The notes below the pieces were generated by a model that did not search any database, had not been told where the DNA came from, and saw only the letters and a list, made by a program, of their open reading frames with translations. A DNA stretch of 52,373 bases from the NCBI GenBank assembly GCA_947039005.1, contig CAMQXY010000007.1, forward strand, positions 1 through 52,373. Reading direction: 5' to 3'. This DNA is from an uncultured Photobacterium sp. GTDB taxonomy: Bacteria > Pseudomonadota > Gammaproteobacteria > Enterobacterales > Vibrionaceae. The translations under genes were made by a program, and so were the position numbers. Numbering within the stretch: the first letter of the stretch is position 1; every line of letters starts with the position of its first letter. Positions 8,306 to 17,872 of the stretch are shown here, piece by piece.

Positions 8306-10705
8306 TCAATGAATATCTATGATACGGCTCGCTTTCTTATATTTAATGCGCCACCCTTGCCAACGTGGTAACTCCCACCGCTTTGGATCTTGCTTACGAT
8401 TACCCTGAAGATAATGTGCAATCACTGTTTTTCGGCTGATCTGATATTCAATCCGCATCTCAAAATCATTTAAACCCACACTGTGCGGGTATTGATTATC
8501 GAACTCTTCACGTTCCCAATCAGGGATACCATCAAACACAAAATCTTCAGCACTGAACAAGGCGATATCGTCAATCGTTTCGATTCCAAGATCAGTAATC
8601 TGCTGTGATAACCATACTGCAACATCAACAGTTTCAGGTGCTCGCTGACAAATATCAGTTTGATAACGCCCTAATGCTAAATATAGATTCCATTGGTGAA
8701 TATCAATGGTTAAACGTGCCGCTAGCCCTGTTAATACTTCATTAGCTAAAATCAAATTAACAATCGCAGTACCTGCCGCATCACCACTGACATCTTGCCA
8801 TTGGGTATCAATCACTCGTCCTGCATAAATTCGTTCAATTGCGGTTTGAAAATGACCAGCACTGGTTTCAATGGTTTGTCCTTGTTGGTTTTCACCGAGA
8901 TCAAGCGCTACCATTTGTGACAGCGTCACAGGTGCAATGCACGTGGCTAAGACTAGGTTTTGCTTAATGCCCTTACCAGGTAATGCAAATTGATCAAATA
9001 CCACTGCGGCATCTGATACTTGCTCATATTCAATACCAAATAACGTATCACGGCTTAAAGTAACTTCATTAAAGCCATTACCTAATGCTTGCCGACGTCG
9101 CTCTCGACGCACATAAACAAGTTCAGGCACTGCGGTAATGACAGCCTCTATCCACGGTTGGCGACGAAATGCACTTGCCGCCTCAAGTTGCGGTAATTGC
9201 AACACTTCTCGCATTTTTGCGGCTAATAATCGCGCTTCTGCACGCATATTATCATCAACGGTTAACCATTCGGGTACGACATCAGCTCGAACAATTTTAA
9301 TTAATGCGGTCGCATCGCAATATTGCTGCCCTAGCCATAAAAACAATGCTTGTTGGTCTTGCTCTGATTTAGGTGGCTGCCACAGTTTTTGTGGAATAGA
9401 TAATGCTGCTGCTAAATCGACCATAGCTTCTTGATGGCGACGCTCAGGCATTGCGGTAATCAAATGGGCAAATAACGTATCAATCGGGAGTTGATATAGC
9501 TGCCGTCCATAATCAGTCACTACTTCATCATCCGTGACAGCTTTCATTGTTTGTAATGTTTGAAATGCACTCGCCAAGGTCTTTTCTGGCAAAGAGTCAA
9601 TAAATGCTAATTGTGAAAATTTGGCATCACAACATAAAGCGGCTAAATACGGTTCAACTAACTCTTCACGTTGTAATTCTGCGGGCGTTAACCGTTCCAA
9701 CGGTGCTGCTTTACCGTATAAACGCAGACAAACGCCATCTCTCACACGACCAGCGCGCCCTTTACGCTGCTCAGCACTCGCTTTTGAAATTGCATGCAGT
9801 GATAACACCGTACGACCATTGCGCTGGTGGGTACGGCGTTCTAATCCTGAATCAATAATTAACGTCACACCGGGAATAGTCAGCGATGTTTCAGCAACAT
9901 TGGTGGCTAAAATAATACGTTGCTTGCTGCTTGCGGTTAATGCCCGTTGACGTTCATTATCGGTAACAGAAGCATGCAGAGGGATCACATCGATTTCATC
10001 GGCAGTAATGCCATCAGCAAAATAACGACTCAATGCTTGCGTGGCAGCCGTTATTTCTTTTCTTCCGGGTAAAAACACTAATACATCTTGATGATCAGCA
10101 TAGTGCTGACTGATTAATTTAACGATCCGTTGTTCTAAACGATCACCGCTGGGCATGGTTTGAGTATCAGTCGCATGATGATAAACATCCACCATGAAAT
10201 TACGCCCTGTCGCATACAAATGAGTCGCCTCTAAATACTCAACTAACCGTTGGCTATCCATGGTAGCGGATGTTGCCACCAAGCGATGACTTTGACGCTG
10301 TTTTAATAATGCTAACAGTAAATCAGTATCCCAACGGCGCTCATGAAATTCATCAATAATTACCGTATCAAACAAAGCTAACTGATCATCACTTAACCAA
10401 CGTAATGCAACCCCCGGTGTCGCAAATACTACTTGAGTATTGGCATCAAAATGCTGTTCAAAACGAATCGCATAACCAACGGATATCTGCTGGGGATTAG
10501 CAACAGTTGTAGTGAGATATTCGGCTAACGAAGTACAAGCAACACGACGTGGTTCAACCACCAACACGCGACCTAATTCCGCAGCCCACAAGGGTAAACG
10601 GGTTGATTTTCCCGATCCTGTTTCAGCCTCAACCACAATATGTTGCTGAGATAATGCCGCTAAAAAGTCGGACTTAATTCTATCGATAGGTAGTGAAGAG
10701 TACAT
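8306..10705 (-). CDS. HrpB-like DEAH-box helicase
   Basis: A 799-residue superfamily 2 helicase. Walker A is ETGSGKST (about 28-35), box II is DEFHER (about 118-123), then TSAT and QRKGRAGR. DEFH and the length point to HrpB. However, the C-terminal part lacks the basic tail with YPKHVWPDDP that I recall from E. coli HrpB. It ends instead in a domain with the pattern LPRWQGWRIKYKKASR, which I associate with a separate HrpB-like branch. Substrate and role are unknown. The ATG at 10705 has only a weak ribosome binding site. It is convergent with the TerB-like gene. Helicase identity is certain; HrpB orthology is doubtful. Confidence 0.88.
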   Translation of the reverse strand: MYSSLPIDRIKSDFLAALSQQHIVVEAETGSGKSTRLPLWAAELGRVLVVEPRRVACTSLAEYLTTTVANPQQISVGYAIRFEQHFDANTQVVFATPGVALRWLSDDQLALFDTVIIDEFHERRWDTDLLLALLKQRQSHRLVATSATMDSQRLVEYLEATHLYATGRNFMVDVYHHATDTQTMPSGDRLEQRIVKLISQHYADHQDVLVFLPGRKEITAATQALSRYFADGITADEIDVIPLHASVTDNERQRALTASSKQRIILATNVAETSLTIPGVTLIIDSGLERRTHQRNGRTVLSLHAISKASAEQRKGRAGRVRDGVCLRLYGKAAPLERLTPAELQREELVEPYLAALCCDAKFSQLAFIDSLPEKTLASAFQTLQTMKAVTDDEVVTDYGRQLYQLPIDTLFAHLITAMPERRHQEAMVDLAAALSIPQKLWQPPKSEQDQQALFLWLGQQYCDATALIKIVRADVVPEWLTVDDNMRAEARLLAAKMREVLQLPQLEAASAFRRQPWIEAVITAVPELVYVRRERRRQALGNGFNEVTLSRDTLFGIEYEQVSDAAVVFDQFALPGKGIKQNLVLATCIAPVTLSQMVALDLGENQQGQTIETSAGHFQTAIERIYAGRVIDTQWQDVSGDAAGTAIVNLILANEVLTGLAARLTIDIHQWNLYLALGRYQTDICQRAPETVDVAVWLSQQITDLGIETIDDIALFSAEDFVFDGIPDWEREEFDNQYPHSVGLNDFEMRIEYQISRKTVIAHYLQGNRKQDPKRWELPRWQGWRIKYKKASRIIDIH

Positions 10706-10903
10706 AATTCAATCTATTACTGATTCTGACTCTGTCATTGTGACAATATTCAGCAGTGTTGTCATTGCGCAGCCCTCATAGTTGCTGATTCCATAAACAA
10801 TCATTAGTTAATTTCAGTAAATATGTCAGTTTATCTCCACAATAATTGACTTTTTGCTGTAACTCCCTAGCCTTACAGCATCAACTTATGGAGGCTGTGC
10901 CGT

Positions 10904-11800
10904 ATGACTAGCAAAACCATTTTTAACCCTGAATTATGGGAAGCCGTTCCAGGCTTTAACTTTGAAGATATCACTTACCATCGTGCTAAAGCGCATGGAA
11001 CAGTACGTATTGCCATTGATCGTCCTGATTGCTTAAATGCCTTTCGTCCTAAAACTGTCGATGAACTTTACACTGCGCTTGATCACGCTCGTCAATGGTC
11101 AGATGTAGGTTGTGTATTAATTACCGGTAATGGTCCATCTCATAAAGGACAATGGTCTTTCTCATCAGGCGGTGATCAACGCGTTCGTGGTAAAGATGGC
11201 TACAAGTACGAAGGCACAGACGGTGGCACTCCCGATATTGCACGTATGGGTCGATTGCATATCCTTGAAGTACAACGTCTTATTCGCTTTATGCCAAAGG
11301 TCGTGATTGCGGTTGTTCCTGGTTGGGCGGTTGGCGGCGGTCATAGCTTACATGTTGTTTGTGACTTAACCCTTGCTTCTAAAGAACACGCTGTATTTAA
11401 ACAAACAGACCCTGATGTTGCTTCATTTGACTCAGGTTATGGCTCTGCATACCTTGCAAAAATGATTGGTCAAAAACGTGCACGTGAAATATTCTTCTGT
11501 GGTTTTAACTACAGTGCACAAGAAGCTTATGACATGGGTATGGTTAACAAAGCGGTTGATCACTTTGAGCTTGAAGAAGAAGCACTGCGTTGGGCGAAAG
11601 AGATTAACAGTAAATCCCCAACAGCAATGCGGATGCTTAAATACGGCTTTAACTTGCCTGACGATGGTCTTGTTGGTCAGCAATTATTTGCAGGTGAAGC
11701 AACGCGCTTAGCTTATGCATCAGAAGAAGCTAAAGAAGGTCGCGATGCTTTCTTAGAAAAACGTGATCAAGATTTCAGTAAATTCCCTTGGCATTATTGA
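10904..11800 (+). CDS. menB: 1,4-dihydroxy-2-naphthoyl-CoA synthase (MenB), actinobacterial-like type I
   Basis: A crotonase-fold enzyme of 298 residues that closes the second ring in menaquinone synthesis (o-succinylbenzoyl-CoA to 1,4-dihydroxy-2-naphthoyl-CoA). Signatures include SSGGDQRVRG, GWAVGGGHSLHVVCDLTLAS and the C-terminal DFSKFPWHY. Stretches such as RLHILEVQRLIRFMPKVV and DDGLVGQQLFAGEATRLAY follow the mycobacterial enzyme rather than E. coli MenB. The segment QTDPDVASFDSG has Asp where bicarbonate-dependent type II enzymes have Gly, which marks type I. No other men gene is nearby, so it is an orphan copy, possibly acquired. GGAGG lies 9 nt before the ATG. Confidence 0.88.
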   Translation: MTSKTIFNPELWEAVPGFNFEDITYHRAKAHGTVRIAIDRPDCLNAFRPKTVDELYTALDHARQWSDVGCVLITGNGPSHKGQWSFSSGGDQRVRGKDGYKYEGTDGGTPDIARMGRLHILEVQRLIRFMPKVVIAVVPGWAVGGGHSLHVVCDLTLASKEHAVFKQTDPDVASFDSGYGSAYLAKMIGQKRAREIFFCGFNYSAQEAYDMGMVNKAVDHFELEEEALRWAKEINSKSPTAMRMLKYGFNLPDDGLVGQQLFAGEATRLAYASEEAKEGRDAFLEKRDQDFSKFPWHY

Positions 11801-11872
11801 TATCAGTAACAAAAAACGGTAACAAACTAATCATGTTGCAGTGGTAATCTACTACTAACGCACAAAGCGAAC

Positions 11873-11902
11873 AAAAGCTCTTATCAAAGGGCTTTTATTT
11901 TA
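11873..11902 (+). terminator. Rho-independent terminator after menB
   Basis: A 10-bp stem with one G-T pair (AAAAGCTCTT at 11873-11882, AAGGGCTTTT at 11887-11896, loop ATCA) is followed by ATTTTAT on the plus strand. It lies 72 bp past the menB stop codon. Confidence 0.75.
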
Positions 11903-12087
11903 TAAAACGATGCCTTCTTGAAAAAAAACGCCAAAAAATCACTTATTAATAAAATAAACATCAGAAATATGATCGCTTTCTCGAAATAAATCACTCTACC
12001 CTTTGAATTATCAACGATGAAGTTCTAGCATTAGCAGAATTGAAATTCTCAGTCCTTTTTCTGCCTAATAGCAACAGAGTTTATCGT

Positions 12088-13776
12088 ATGAACAACCATA
12101 AAAGACCTCTATACATTCCCTACGCCGGCCCAATACTTCTTGAGACGCCACTGTTAAACAAAGGCAGCTCATTCTCTGTTGAAGAGCGCATGTTCTTCAA
12201 TCTAGAAGGTCTGCTTCCTGAAGCTATCGAATCAATCGAAGAACAAACTGAGCGTGCTTATCAGCAATATCAGAAATTCGATAACGACATGGATAAGCAT
12301 ATTTACTTACGCAACATCCAAGACACTAATGAAACGCTTTTCTATCGTCTAGTAGAAAACCATATTACAGAAATGATGCCGATCATTTATACGCCGACGG
12401 TTGGCTCTGCCTGTGAAGATTTCTCAAATATCTACCGTCGTGGTCGTGGTCTTTTCATCTCTTACCCTAACCGCGACCGTATTGATGACATGCTAAATAA
12501 TGCATCTCGTCAAAACGTTAAAGTCATTGTGGTCACTGATGGTGAACGTATTCTTGGTTTAGGCGACCAAGGTATCGGCGGCATGGGCATCCCTATTGGT
12601 AAACTGTCTCTTTATACTGCTTGTGGTGGTATTAGCCCTGCTTACACCTTACCCGTTGTACTTGATGTAGGTACAAATAACCCCCAACGCTTATCTGATC
12701 CTATGTACATGGGCTGGCGCCATACCCGTATTACAGGCACTGAGTATGACAACTTTGTCGATGACTTTATTCAAGCAGTTAAACACCGTTGGCCTGAAGC
12801 ATTAATTCAATTTGAAGATTTTGCGCAAAAAAATGCGATGCCATTGCTTGAGCGTTACAAAGATACCGTATGTTGCTTTAACGATGATATTCAAGGTACT
12901 GCAGCAGTTACTGTTGGCTCATTATTAGCAGCTTGTAAAGCAGCTGGCACTAAGTTATCGGATCAACGCGTGACTTTCTTAGGCGCTGGCTCTGCGGGGT
13001 GTGGTATTGCTGAAGCGATTATCGCGCAAATGGTTGCTGACGGTATTACTGATGCGCAAGCACGTAGCCAAGTCTTTATGGTGGATCGTTGGGGTTTATT
13101 AGTTGAGAACATGCCTAACCTACTCAACTTCCAACAGGCATTAATCCAAAAAAATACCAACATTCAAGATTGGGAATTACGCGATACCAATATCTCATTG
13201 TTTGATGTAATGCATAATGCCAAACCAACAGTGTTAATTGGTGTTTCTGGTGTACCAGGATTATTCAGCGAAGAAGTGATCCGTGAAATGTACGCTCACT
13301 GTCCACGTCCTATTATCTTCCCATTATCCAATCCAACCAGCCGTGTTGAAGCAACACCATTTGATTTGATTCATTGGACAGAAGGTAAAGCATTGGTCGC
13401 GACAGGTTCACCGTTTGATCCTGTTGTTTATGAAGGTAAAACCTACCCAATCGTTCAATGTAATAATAGCTACATTTTCCCAGGTATTGGTTTGGGTGTA
13501 TTGTCTGTTAATGCGCGTCGTGTGACCAGCGAAATGTTGATGGAAAGTAGCCGCGCCCTTGCTGAATGTTCACCATTAGCTATTCATGGTGAAGGTCCAT
13601 TATTACCGGGTCTTGAAGATATTCAAAAAGTATCACGTAAAATTGCTTTCGCTGTCGCTAAAAAAGCGGTTGAGCAACACAAAGCCCCTAAAAATTCAGA
13701 TGAACGTATTCGAGAGAAAATCGACGCTAATTTCTGGAAATCAGAATACCGTCGTTACAAACGTACTTCATTCTAA
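12088..13776 (+). CDS. maeA: NAD-dependent malic enzyme
   Basis: A 562-residue malic enzyme that oxidatively decarboxylates L-malate to pyruvate, with NAD+ as expected for this SfcA/MaeA class (E. coli MaeA has 565 residues). The family N-terminus [20 protein letters not shown] is present, as are [34 protein letters not shown] (metal and substrate binding) and the dinucleotide-binding [13 protein letters not shown]. The frame opens at a TTG at 12040, but the ATG at 12088 reproduces the conserved N-terminus. The gene is followed by a strong terminator and is single. Confidence 0.97.
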   Translation: MNNHKRPLYIPYAGPILLETPLLNKGSSFSVEERMFFNLEGLLPEAIESIEEQTERAYQQYQKFDNDMDKHIYLRNIQDTNETLFYRLVENHITEMMPIIYTPTVGSACEDFSNIYRRGRGLFISYPNRDRIDDMLNNASRQNVKVIVVTDGERILGLGDQGIGGMGIPIGKLSLYTACGGISPAYTLPVVLDVGTNNPQRLSDPMYMGWRHTRITGTEYDNFVDDFIQAVKHRWPEALIQFEDFAQKNAMPLLERYKDTVCCFNDDIQGTAAVTVGSLLAACKAAGTKLSDQRVTFLGAGSAGCGIAEAIIAQMVADGITDAQARSQVFMVDRWGLLVENMPNLLNFQQALIQKNTNIQDWELRDTNISLFDVMHNAKPTVLIGVSGVPGLFSEEVIREMYAHCPRPIIFPLSNPTSRVEATPFDLIHWTEGKALVATGSPFDPVVYEGKTYPIVQCNNSYIFPGIGLGVLSVNARRVTSEMLMESSRALAECSPLAIHGEGPLLPGLEDIQKVSRKIAFAVAKKAVEQHKAPKNSDERIREKIDANFWKSEYRRYKRTSF

Positions 13777-13802
13777 TTTAAGCGTTAATCTGCTTTTAAC
13801 AT

Positions 13803-13834
13803 CCGAAGTGTTGTATAACACTTCGGTTTTTTTT
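13803..13834 (+). terminator. Rho-independent terminator of maeA
   Basis: A perfect 10-bp stem (CCGAAGTGTT at 13803-13812, AACACTTCGG at 13817-13826, loop GTAT) is followed by eight T residues, 27 bp past the maeA stop codon. Confidence 0.95.
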
Positions 13835-13980
13835 ATTTAAAGCGCTTTAATGCATGAACTTGCGCACAAAAACTACAAACTATCTCTATTCACACCACTG
13901 TTTCTGACTTTTTAGACAATAATGTAATGTATTGAGGTAATATATGAATAAAGCATTATATTTTTTTAGTTTGGATAATT

Positions 13981-14745
13981 ATGAAACTGCTCAACATCAT
14001 TCGCATTATTGCAGTTCTCTTTATCATCTTTGTTGCTACGTTATTATTACTTGATCGCTGGGTTTCAGCACAAACAAAGAACCAGATATATCATGATCCA
14101 GCAAAACTACCCGCTTATAATGTCGGATTAGTACTGGGAACCAGTAAATATATAGCTAAAACACTTAACCCTTACTACACCTATCGTATGTCAGCCGCTA
14201 TCGATTTATATAAAAAACATAAAGTAGATGTTTTTTTAGTCAGTGGTGATAACGCACATCGTTCATATAATGAGCCTCGAACAATGAAGCGTGATTTATT
14301 AAAAGCTGGCGTGGCTAAAGATGAAATTGTATTGGATTACGCAGGATTTCGTACTCTTGATTCTGTCGTGCGAGCCAAAGAAGTCTTTGATGCTAATCGT
14401 TTTGTGATTATTACCCAACAATTTCATTGTGAACGGGCGTTATTCATTGCCGATCACTACAATATAAATGCAACATGTTTAGCCGTTAAAGAGCCAAGTC
14501 GTGGCATGGCTACTTTTAAAATTCGAGTACGTGAAGTATTTGCGCGTGTCAAAGCCATGATTGATTTATTTGTATTACATGTCCAGCCTAAATTTTTAGG
14601 CCCCAAAGAACCGATTATAGATCACTTAATTAAAGCACCGCTTAAACAATCACCAGTGCCAGCAACAGAAAAAATGCCCATTGAATCCCCCGAAAAAGCG
14701 CTAATACCCTCTTCATCCTCTTTAACAACAAATTCTATTTTATAA
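13981..14745 (+). CDS. sanA: SanA-like protein (DUF218 / ElyC-SanA-YdcF family)
   Basis: A 254-residue inner-membrane protein with one N-terminal transmembrane helix (about residues 5-25) and a DUF218 domain. The domain shows VGLVLGTSKY, SGDNAHRSYNEPRTMKRDLL, LDYAGFRTLDSVVRAKEVF and ITQQFHCERALFIA, closely matching E. coli SanA, which supports envelope barrier function and vancomycin exclusion. The C-terminal tail of about 40 residues is rich in Pro and Ser and looks like a low-complexity extension absent from E. coli SanA. It stands alone between maeA and the DASS transporter. Confidence 0.92.
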   Translation: MKLLNIIRIIAVLFIIFVATLLLLDRWVSAQTKNQIYHDPAKLPAYNVGLVLGTSKYIAKTLNPYYTYRMSAAIDLYKKHKVDVFLVSGDNAHRSYNEPRTMKRDLLKAGVAKDEIVLDYAGFRTLDSVVRAKEVFDANRFVIITQQFHCERALFIADHYNINATCLAVKEPSRGMATFKIRVREVFARVKAMIDLFVLHVQPKFLGPKEPIIDHLIKAPLKQSPVPATEKMPIESPEKALIPSSSSLTTNSIL

Positions 14746-14747
14746 AA

Positions 14748-14778
14748 AAAGCCAATCGCAATTAAAACGACTGGCTTC
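14748..14778 (-). terminator. Terminator-like hairpin, better on the minus strand
   Basis: Arms AGCCAGTCG and CGATTGGCT (minus-strand reading, one G-T pair, 9-nt loop) are followed on the minus strand by a run of seven T. On the plus strand the stem has a mismatch and no T run. The orientation fits the small minus-strand frame at 14805-14918 better than sanA. Confidence 0.6.
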
Positions 14779-14804
14779 TCAGTTAGTCTCTATTCGAAAT
14801 ATAA

Positions 14805-14918
14805 CTAACTACGTTTTTTATTATTCATTTTATCAAGCACTCGTTTTCGAACAGATAGTATGTGTTCTTGCGCTTCTTTATGAATTTTTTTAGTTAAACA
14901 CGACTTTTTATCTTTCAT
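14805..14918 (-). CDS. Possible small basic protein, 37 residues
   Basis: A minus-strand ATG-to-TAG frame encoding a very Lys-rich peptide that begins MKDKKSCLTKKIHKEAQEHI and ends MNNKKRS. It is probably helical. Support is indirect: a minus-oriented terminator (14748-14778) begins 27 bp after its stop codon and has no other minus-strand gene to serve. The ribosome binding site is weak (GTGA before the ATG). I recognise no family. It could also be a noncoding transcript ending at that terminator. Confidence 0.4.
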   Translation of the reverse strand: MKDKKSCLTKKIHKEAQEHILSVRKRVLDKMNNKKRS

Positions 14919-15253
14919 TGTTCACTAGCCATAATGACAACCACCAATATGAATACTGTTGCTGTGATAATGCTATCATAAACTAAAATCTACGGCACTG
15001 ACTATATTTACAAAATCATATATTAATAAAAAGTAGTATCACCGTAGTAAATAACACCTAAAAAATAACCAAGCACAACCAATAGCAACATAAAAACACA
15101 TCAAGATCACATCTCACACAAAAAACCAACAACATCCATTGTGTTAATATAACTTCGTCACATTCACACGACCGTAATACAACGTATTATCACTTCCGCT
15201 TATTAAAGCTAACTATAAAAATAATCTAGCCTCAATATATGGAAGATTCACTT
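14919..15253. other. Gene-free stretch upstream of the DASS transporter
   Basis: About 335 bp, AT-rich, with no convincing frame. It contains a half-match to a CRP site (GATCACAT near 15105-15112) and presumably the promoter of the transporter gene. Nothing else is recognisable. Confidence 0.5.
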
Positions 15254-16624
15254 ATGACAACCCTTACACTTACGCTCAAACATTGGCTATTCAATAGAAA
15301 TAGCTTAATCCTGCTCGGCAATAGTTTAGTAATGCTCATTCTTCTCAATACATTACCTTTTGAACGTAATGTTGTGATTGGTTTAAGCATCTTATTCTTC
15401 GTTGCTGTAATGTGGTTAACAGAAGCCATTCACGTCAGTATTACCGCCCTACTCGTACCACTTTTAGCCGTTGGTTTTGGCGTTTTTGATACATCCAAAG
15501 CCTTATCTAGCTTTTCCAACCCGATCATTTTCTTATTTCTAGGAGGATTTGCGCTTGCGGCAGCATTACATAAACAACAGCTTGACCAAGTAATCGCAGA
15601 TAAAGTGCTCATCGCAGCTAAAGGTAGGATGTCCGTTGCCGTATTTATGTTATTTGGCGTAACCGCAGGATTATCAATGTGGATCAGTAACACGGCGACG
15701 ACCGCGATGATGTTGCCACTTGTACTTGGTGTTCTAAGTAAAGTAAATACTAAAAGCGGCCACAAAACCTACGTTTTTGTACTATTAGGCACAGCCTATT
15801 GTGCCAGTATTGGTGGTATCGCAACCATTGTAGGTAGTCCACCTAATGCCATTGCAGCAGCAGAAGTTGGTTTAAGTTTTACTGAATGGATGGCATTTGG
15901 CGTACCCGTTACCCTTATTTTATTGCCTATTACAGTCGTACTACTGTATGTGACATTAAAACCGGATCTAAATCATCAATTTGAACTTGATCATCGTCCT
16001 ATTCAATGGAGTAATGGTAAATTAATCACCATGGCTATTTTTATGGTGACCGTTACCTTATGGATTTTAAGCAACCCGATTAATGCCTTTTTAGGCGGCT
16101 ATGCCCAATTTGATACGCTGGTCGCTTTAAGCGCAATTATCATGCTTGCAATCTCTAGGGTCGTTGAATGGAAAGACATAAAAAACTCAACGGATTGGGG
16201 CGTTTTGTTGTTATTTGGAGGCGGTATTTGCTTAAGTAACATCCTTAAAGCGACAGGAACGAGCGTATTTCTTGCGACAACACTCAGTGACATGTTACAG
16301 CAAGCAGGACTTTTACTCACGATTCTTGCTGTGGCAATTTTTGTTGTTTTTCTGACTGAATTTGCTAGTAATACTGCCAGTGCTGCTTTATTAGTACCTG
16401 TTTTTGCAACCGTTGCTGAAGCATTAGGCGTCTCACCTATTATACTATCTGCCTTAATTGCAATTAGTGCATCCTGTGCATTTATGTTACCTGTAGCTAC
16501 ACCGCCAAATGCGATTGTATTTAGCACCGGTTATATAAAACAAAGTGAAATGATGCGAGTCGGATTTTATTTAAATATCGTCTGTATTATATTTTTAACC
16601 GTCTTTACGTGGTTGTTCTGGTAA
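15254..16624 (+). CDS. DASS family (SLC13) sodium/dicarboxylate or anion symporter
   Basis: A 456-residue inner-membrane protein with about 11-12 hydrophobic helices. Both halves carry the SNT signature of the divalent anion/Na+ symporter fold: [15 protein letters not shown] in the first half and [15 protein letters not shown] in the second. Near the C-terminus [16 protein letters not shown] completes the second substrate/sodium site. Members import succinate, malate, citrate or sulfate with Na+; the substrate is not decided here. The length fits the Vibrio cholerae INDY homologue. An ATG occurs at 15239, but GGAAG placed 8 nt before the ATG at 15254 favours the latter. Confidence 0.9.
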   Translation: MTTLTLTLKHWLFNRNSLILLGNSLVMLILLNTLPFERNVVIGLSILFFVAVMWLTEAIHVSITALLVPLLAVGFGVFDTSKALSSFSNPIIFLFLGGFALAAALHKQQLDQVIADKVLIAAKGRMSVAVFMLFGVTAGLSMWISNTATTAMMLPLVLGVLSKVNTKSGHKTYVFVLLGTAYCASIGGIATIVGSPPNAIAAAEVGLSFTEWMAFGVPVTLILLPITVVLLYVTLKPDLNHQFELDHRPIQWSNGKLITMAIFMVTVTLWILSNPINAFLGGYAQFDTLVALSAIIMLAISRVVEWKDIKNSTDWGVLLLFGGGICLSNILKATGTSVFLATTLSDMLQQAGLLLTILAVAIFVVFLTEFASNTASAALLVPVFATVAEALGVSPIILSALIAISASCAFMLPVATPPNAIVFSTGYIKQSEMMRVGFYLNIVCIIFLTVFTWLFW

Positions 16625-16657
16625 AAACAAGACGTTAACCACAACACCATAAATAAT

Positions 16658-16685
16658 AAAGGTGACGATTATCGTCACCTTTTTA
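16658..16685. terminator. Bidirectional Rho-independent terminator
   Basis: An 11-bp stem (AAAGGTGACGA at 16658-16668, TCGTCACCTTT at 16672-16682) has a 3-nt loop and T tracts on both strands. It lies between the convergent DASS transporter gene and the minus-strand hypothetical gene. Confidence 0.9.
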
Positions 16686-16695
16686 AGTCGAGGGT

Positions 16696-17103
16696 TTACG
16701 ATGAGTAAGCTAAAATAAACAACAGTTGTTCACTATTACCTTGAACAAAATCAATCGTGCCATCTATACCGTTATTTAATTCAGTTAGTTGCTGTTCTTC
16801 AAGAGAATATGGGAGAGAGACAACAAGCTGTGTAATACCTTCCAGCTTTGCTAAATGTAATAACCGAATCAAATTATGAGTATCACTGGCACTACTTGAT
16901 AGTAGCTTTAATGCTTTTTTTTCTAATTGCTCTGCACAAGATAAGTGCTTTTTTTTCATTGGGTTTGTTGCCACTTCAAGTGAAGGGACTAAATATTTTA
17001 AAGCATCTATAAATGACAAACGTTGTTGACATGATTTAGACAGAAACTCTGTATAATCAAAAATCACATGATTTTCTACAACCTTATCAATTGCTGTTTC
17101 CAT
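16696..17103 (-). CDS. Hypothetical protein, 135 residues
   Basis: I recognise no family. The protein is soluble, mostly helical in appearance, with a Lys-rich middle (PMKKKHL) and several Leu-rich segments; there is no signal peptide. The gene has a good ribosome binding site (AAGGATAGCT before the ATG at 17103) and ends at a shared terminator, so it looks real. A CRP-like site is centred about 130 bp upstream of its start. It could be a genus-restricted regulator or sensor; function is not inferable. Confidence 0.7.
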   Translation of the reverse strand: METAIDKVVENHVIFDYTEFLSKSCQQRLSFIDALKYLVPSLEVATNPMKKKHLSCAEQLEKKALKLLSSSASDTHNLIRLLHLAKLEGITQLVVSLPYSLEEQQLTELNNGIDGTIDFVQGNSEQLLFILAYSS

Positions 17104-17220
17104 AGCTATCCTTAGTCAGAAACATAATATTCATTTTATATAATTTAAACATCGTTAGTTGGACTAACATGAGTGATTACTATACGTCTAGATCAATTTT
17201 AATTGACATCTCACCATTAA

Positions 17221-17244
17221 AATATGTGATAAGTATCACGTTCA
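17221..17244. promoter_or_regulatory. Candidate CRP binding site
   Basis: TGTGA-N6-TCACG at 17225-17240 matches the CRP consensus TGTGA-N6-TCACA at 9 of 10 core positions and is nearly palindromic (TGTGAT-AAGT-ATCACG). It lies 122 bp upstream of the minus-strand hypothetical gene and about 480 bp upstream of the riboswitch, so the target is uncertain. Confidence 0.5.
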
Positions 17245-17699
17245 AAATACGGATAGAGAAATAAAAAACATATACAAAACAATTATTTAACATTTATAGC
17301 ACATAAAATTCCCCACAAGAAAGACTTAGGCTATAAAATCACTTCATAATAACTAAAAATCGCCACTGCCAATATTTTACGCTAATTCCACCAGTGCTAA
17401 CCTATATTAAGTGAGTCTTACAGCAGCTAAAACTATCCATTAATCATCCTTTTATTTATAGAGACAAAAATATAAATGAGTAAAACTAAGTTCATATGGA
17501 AAAGAGGTAACTCTATTTTCATTTCCATTTTTAAGCTTATTATCAACGAACTAAACTGCCTAGCTTCACACCTCAACATAATCAAACGATATTTTATTCA
17601 CCAACTCCATAATCAATAGCACTAAATTAAACCAATTTAAGATGTTGAGGAAAATTAACCGTAAAAACGACTGGTAACTTACCGCCTACAAGTCTAAAA
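17245..17699. other. Gene-free stretch between the hypothetical gene and the riboswitch
   Basis: About 455 bp of AT-rich DNA. The only frame of note is 17476-17619 (plus strand, 47 codons beginning MSKTKFIWKRGNS), which has no good ribosome binding site and no recognisable features. The promoter for the alx leader RNA must lie toward the right end. Confidence 0.4.
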
Positions 17700-17845
17700 T
17701 TGCCTCGTTTGGGGAGTAGTCACAATTGTTCGCCTGTCGTCATCTCGAAGCCAAAAGCTTCCGGCAGCCGTGAATGGATTTGTTCGCAGTAATCATTGTC
17801 AGCCATAGACATCACTGCTAGCACCATTTTGACGAGACCAATGCC
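17700..17845 (+). promoter_or_regulatory. yybP-ykoY (Mn2+) riboswitch aptamer
   Basis: The hallmark GGGGAGTAG occurs at 17711-17719. It is preceded by CTCGT (17704-17708), which pairs with ACGAG (17832-17836) in the closing GACGAGACC segment to form P1. Internal stems such as the GGCAGCC region lie between. Position ahead of a TerC/Alx gene is the classic setting for this class, which senses Mn2+ and, in E. coli alx, alkaline pH. The aptamer is on the plus strand and about 245 nt upstream of the alx start codon. Confidence 0.85.
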
Positions 17846-17872
17846 ATTATCGTTTACATAAAAATGTAATCG

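Noticed and set aside
15092-15113. CRP-like site ahead of the DASS transporter
   Set aside because: Only the right half-site is good; the left half matches the consensus at about one of five core positions.
17476-17619. 47-codon frame ahead of the alx riboswitch
   Set aside because: Weak, distant ribosome binding site and no sign of conservation; kept only as part of the gap description.
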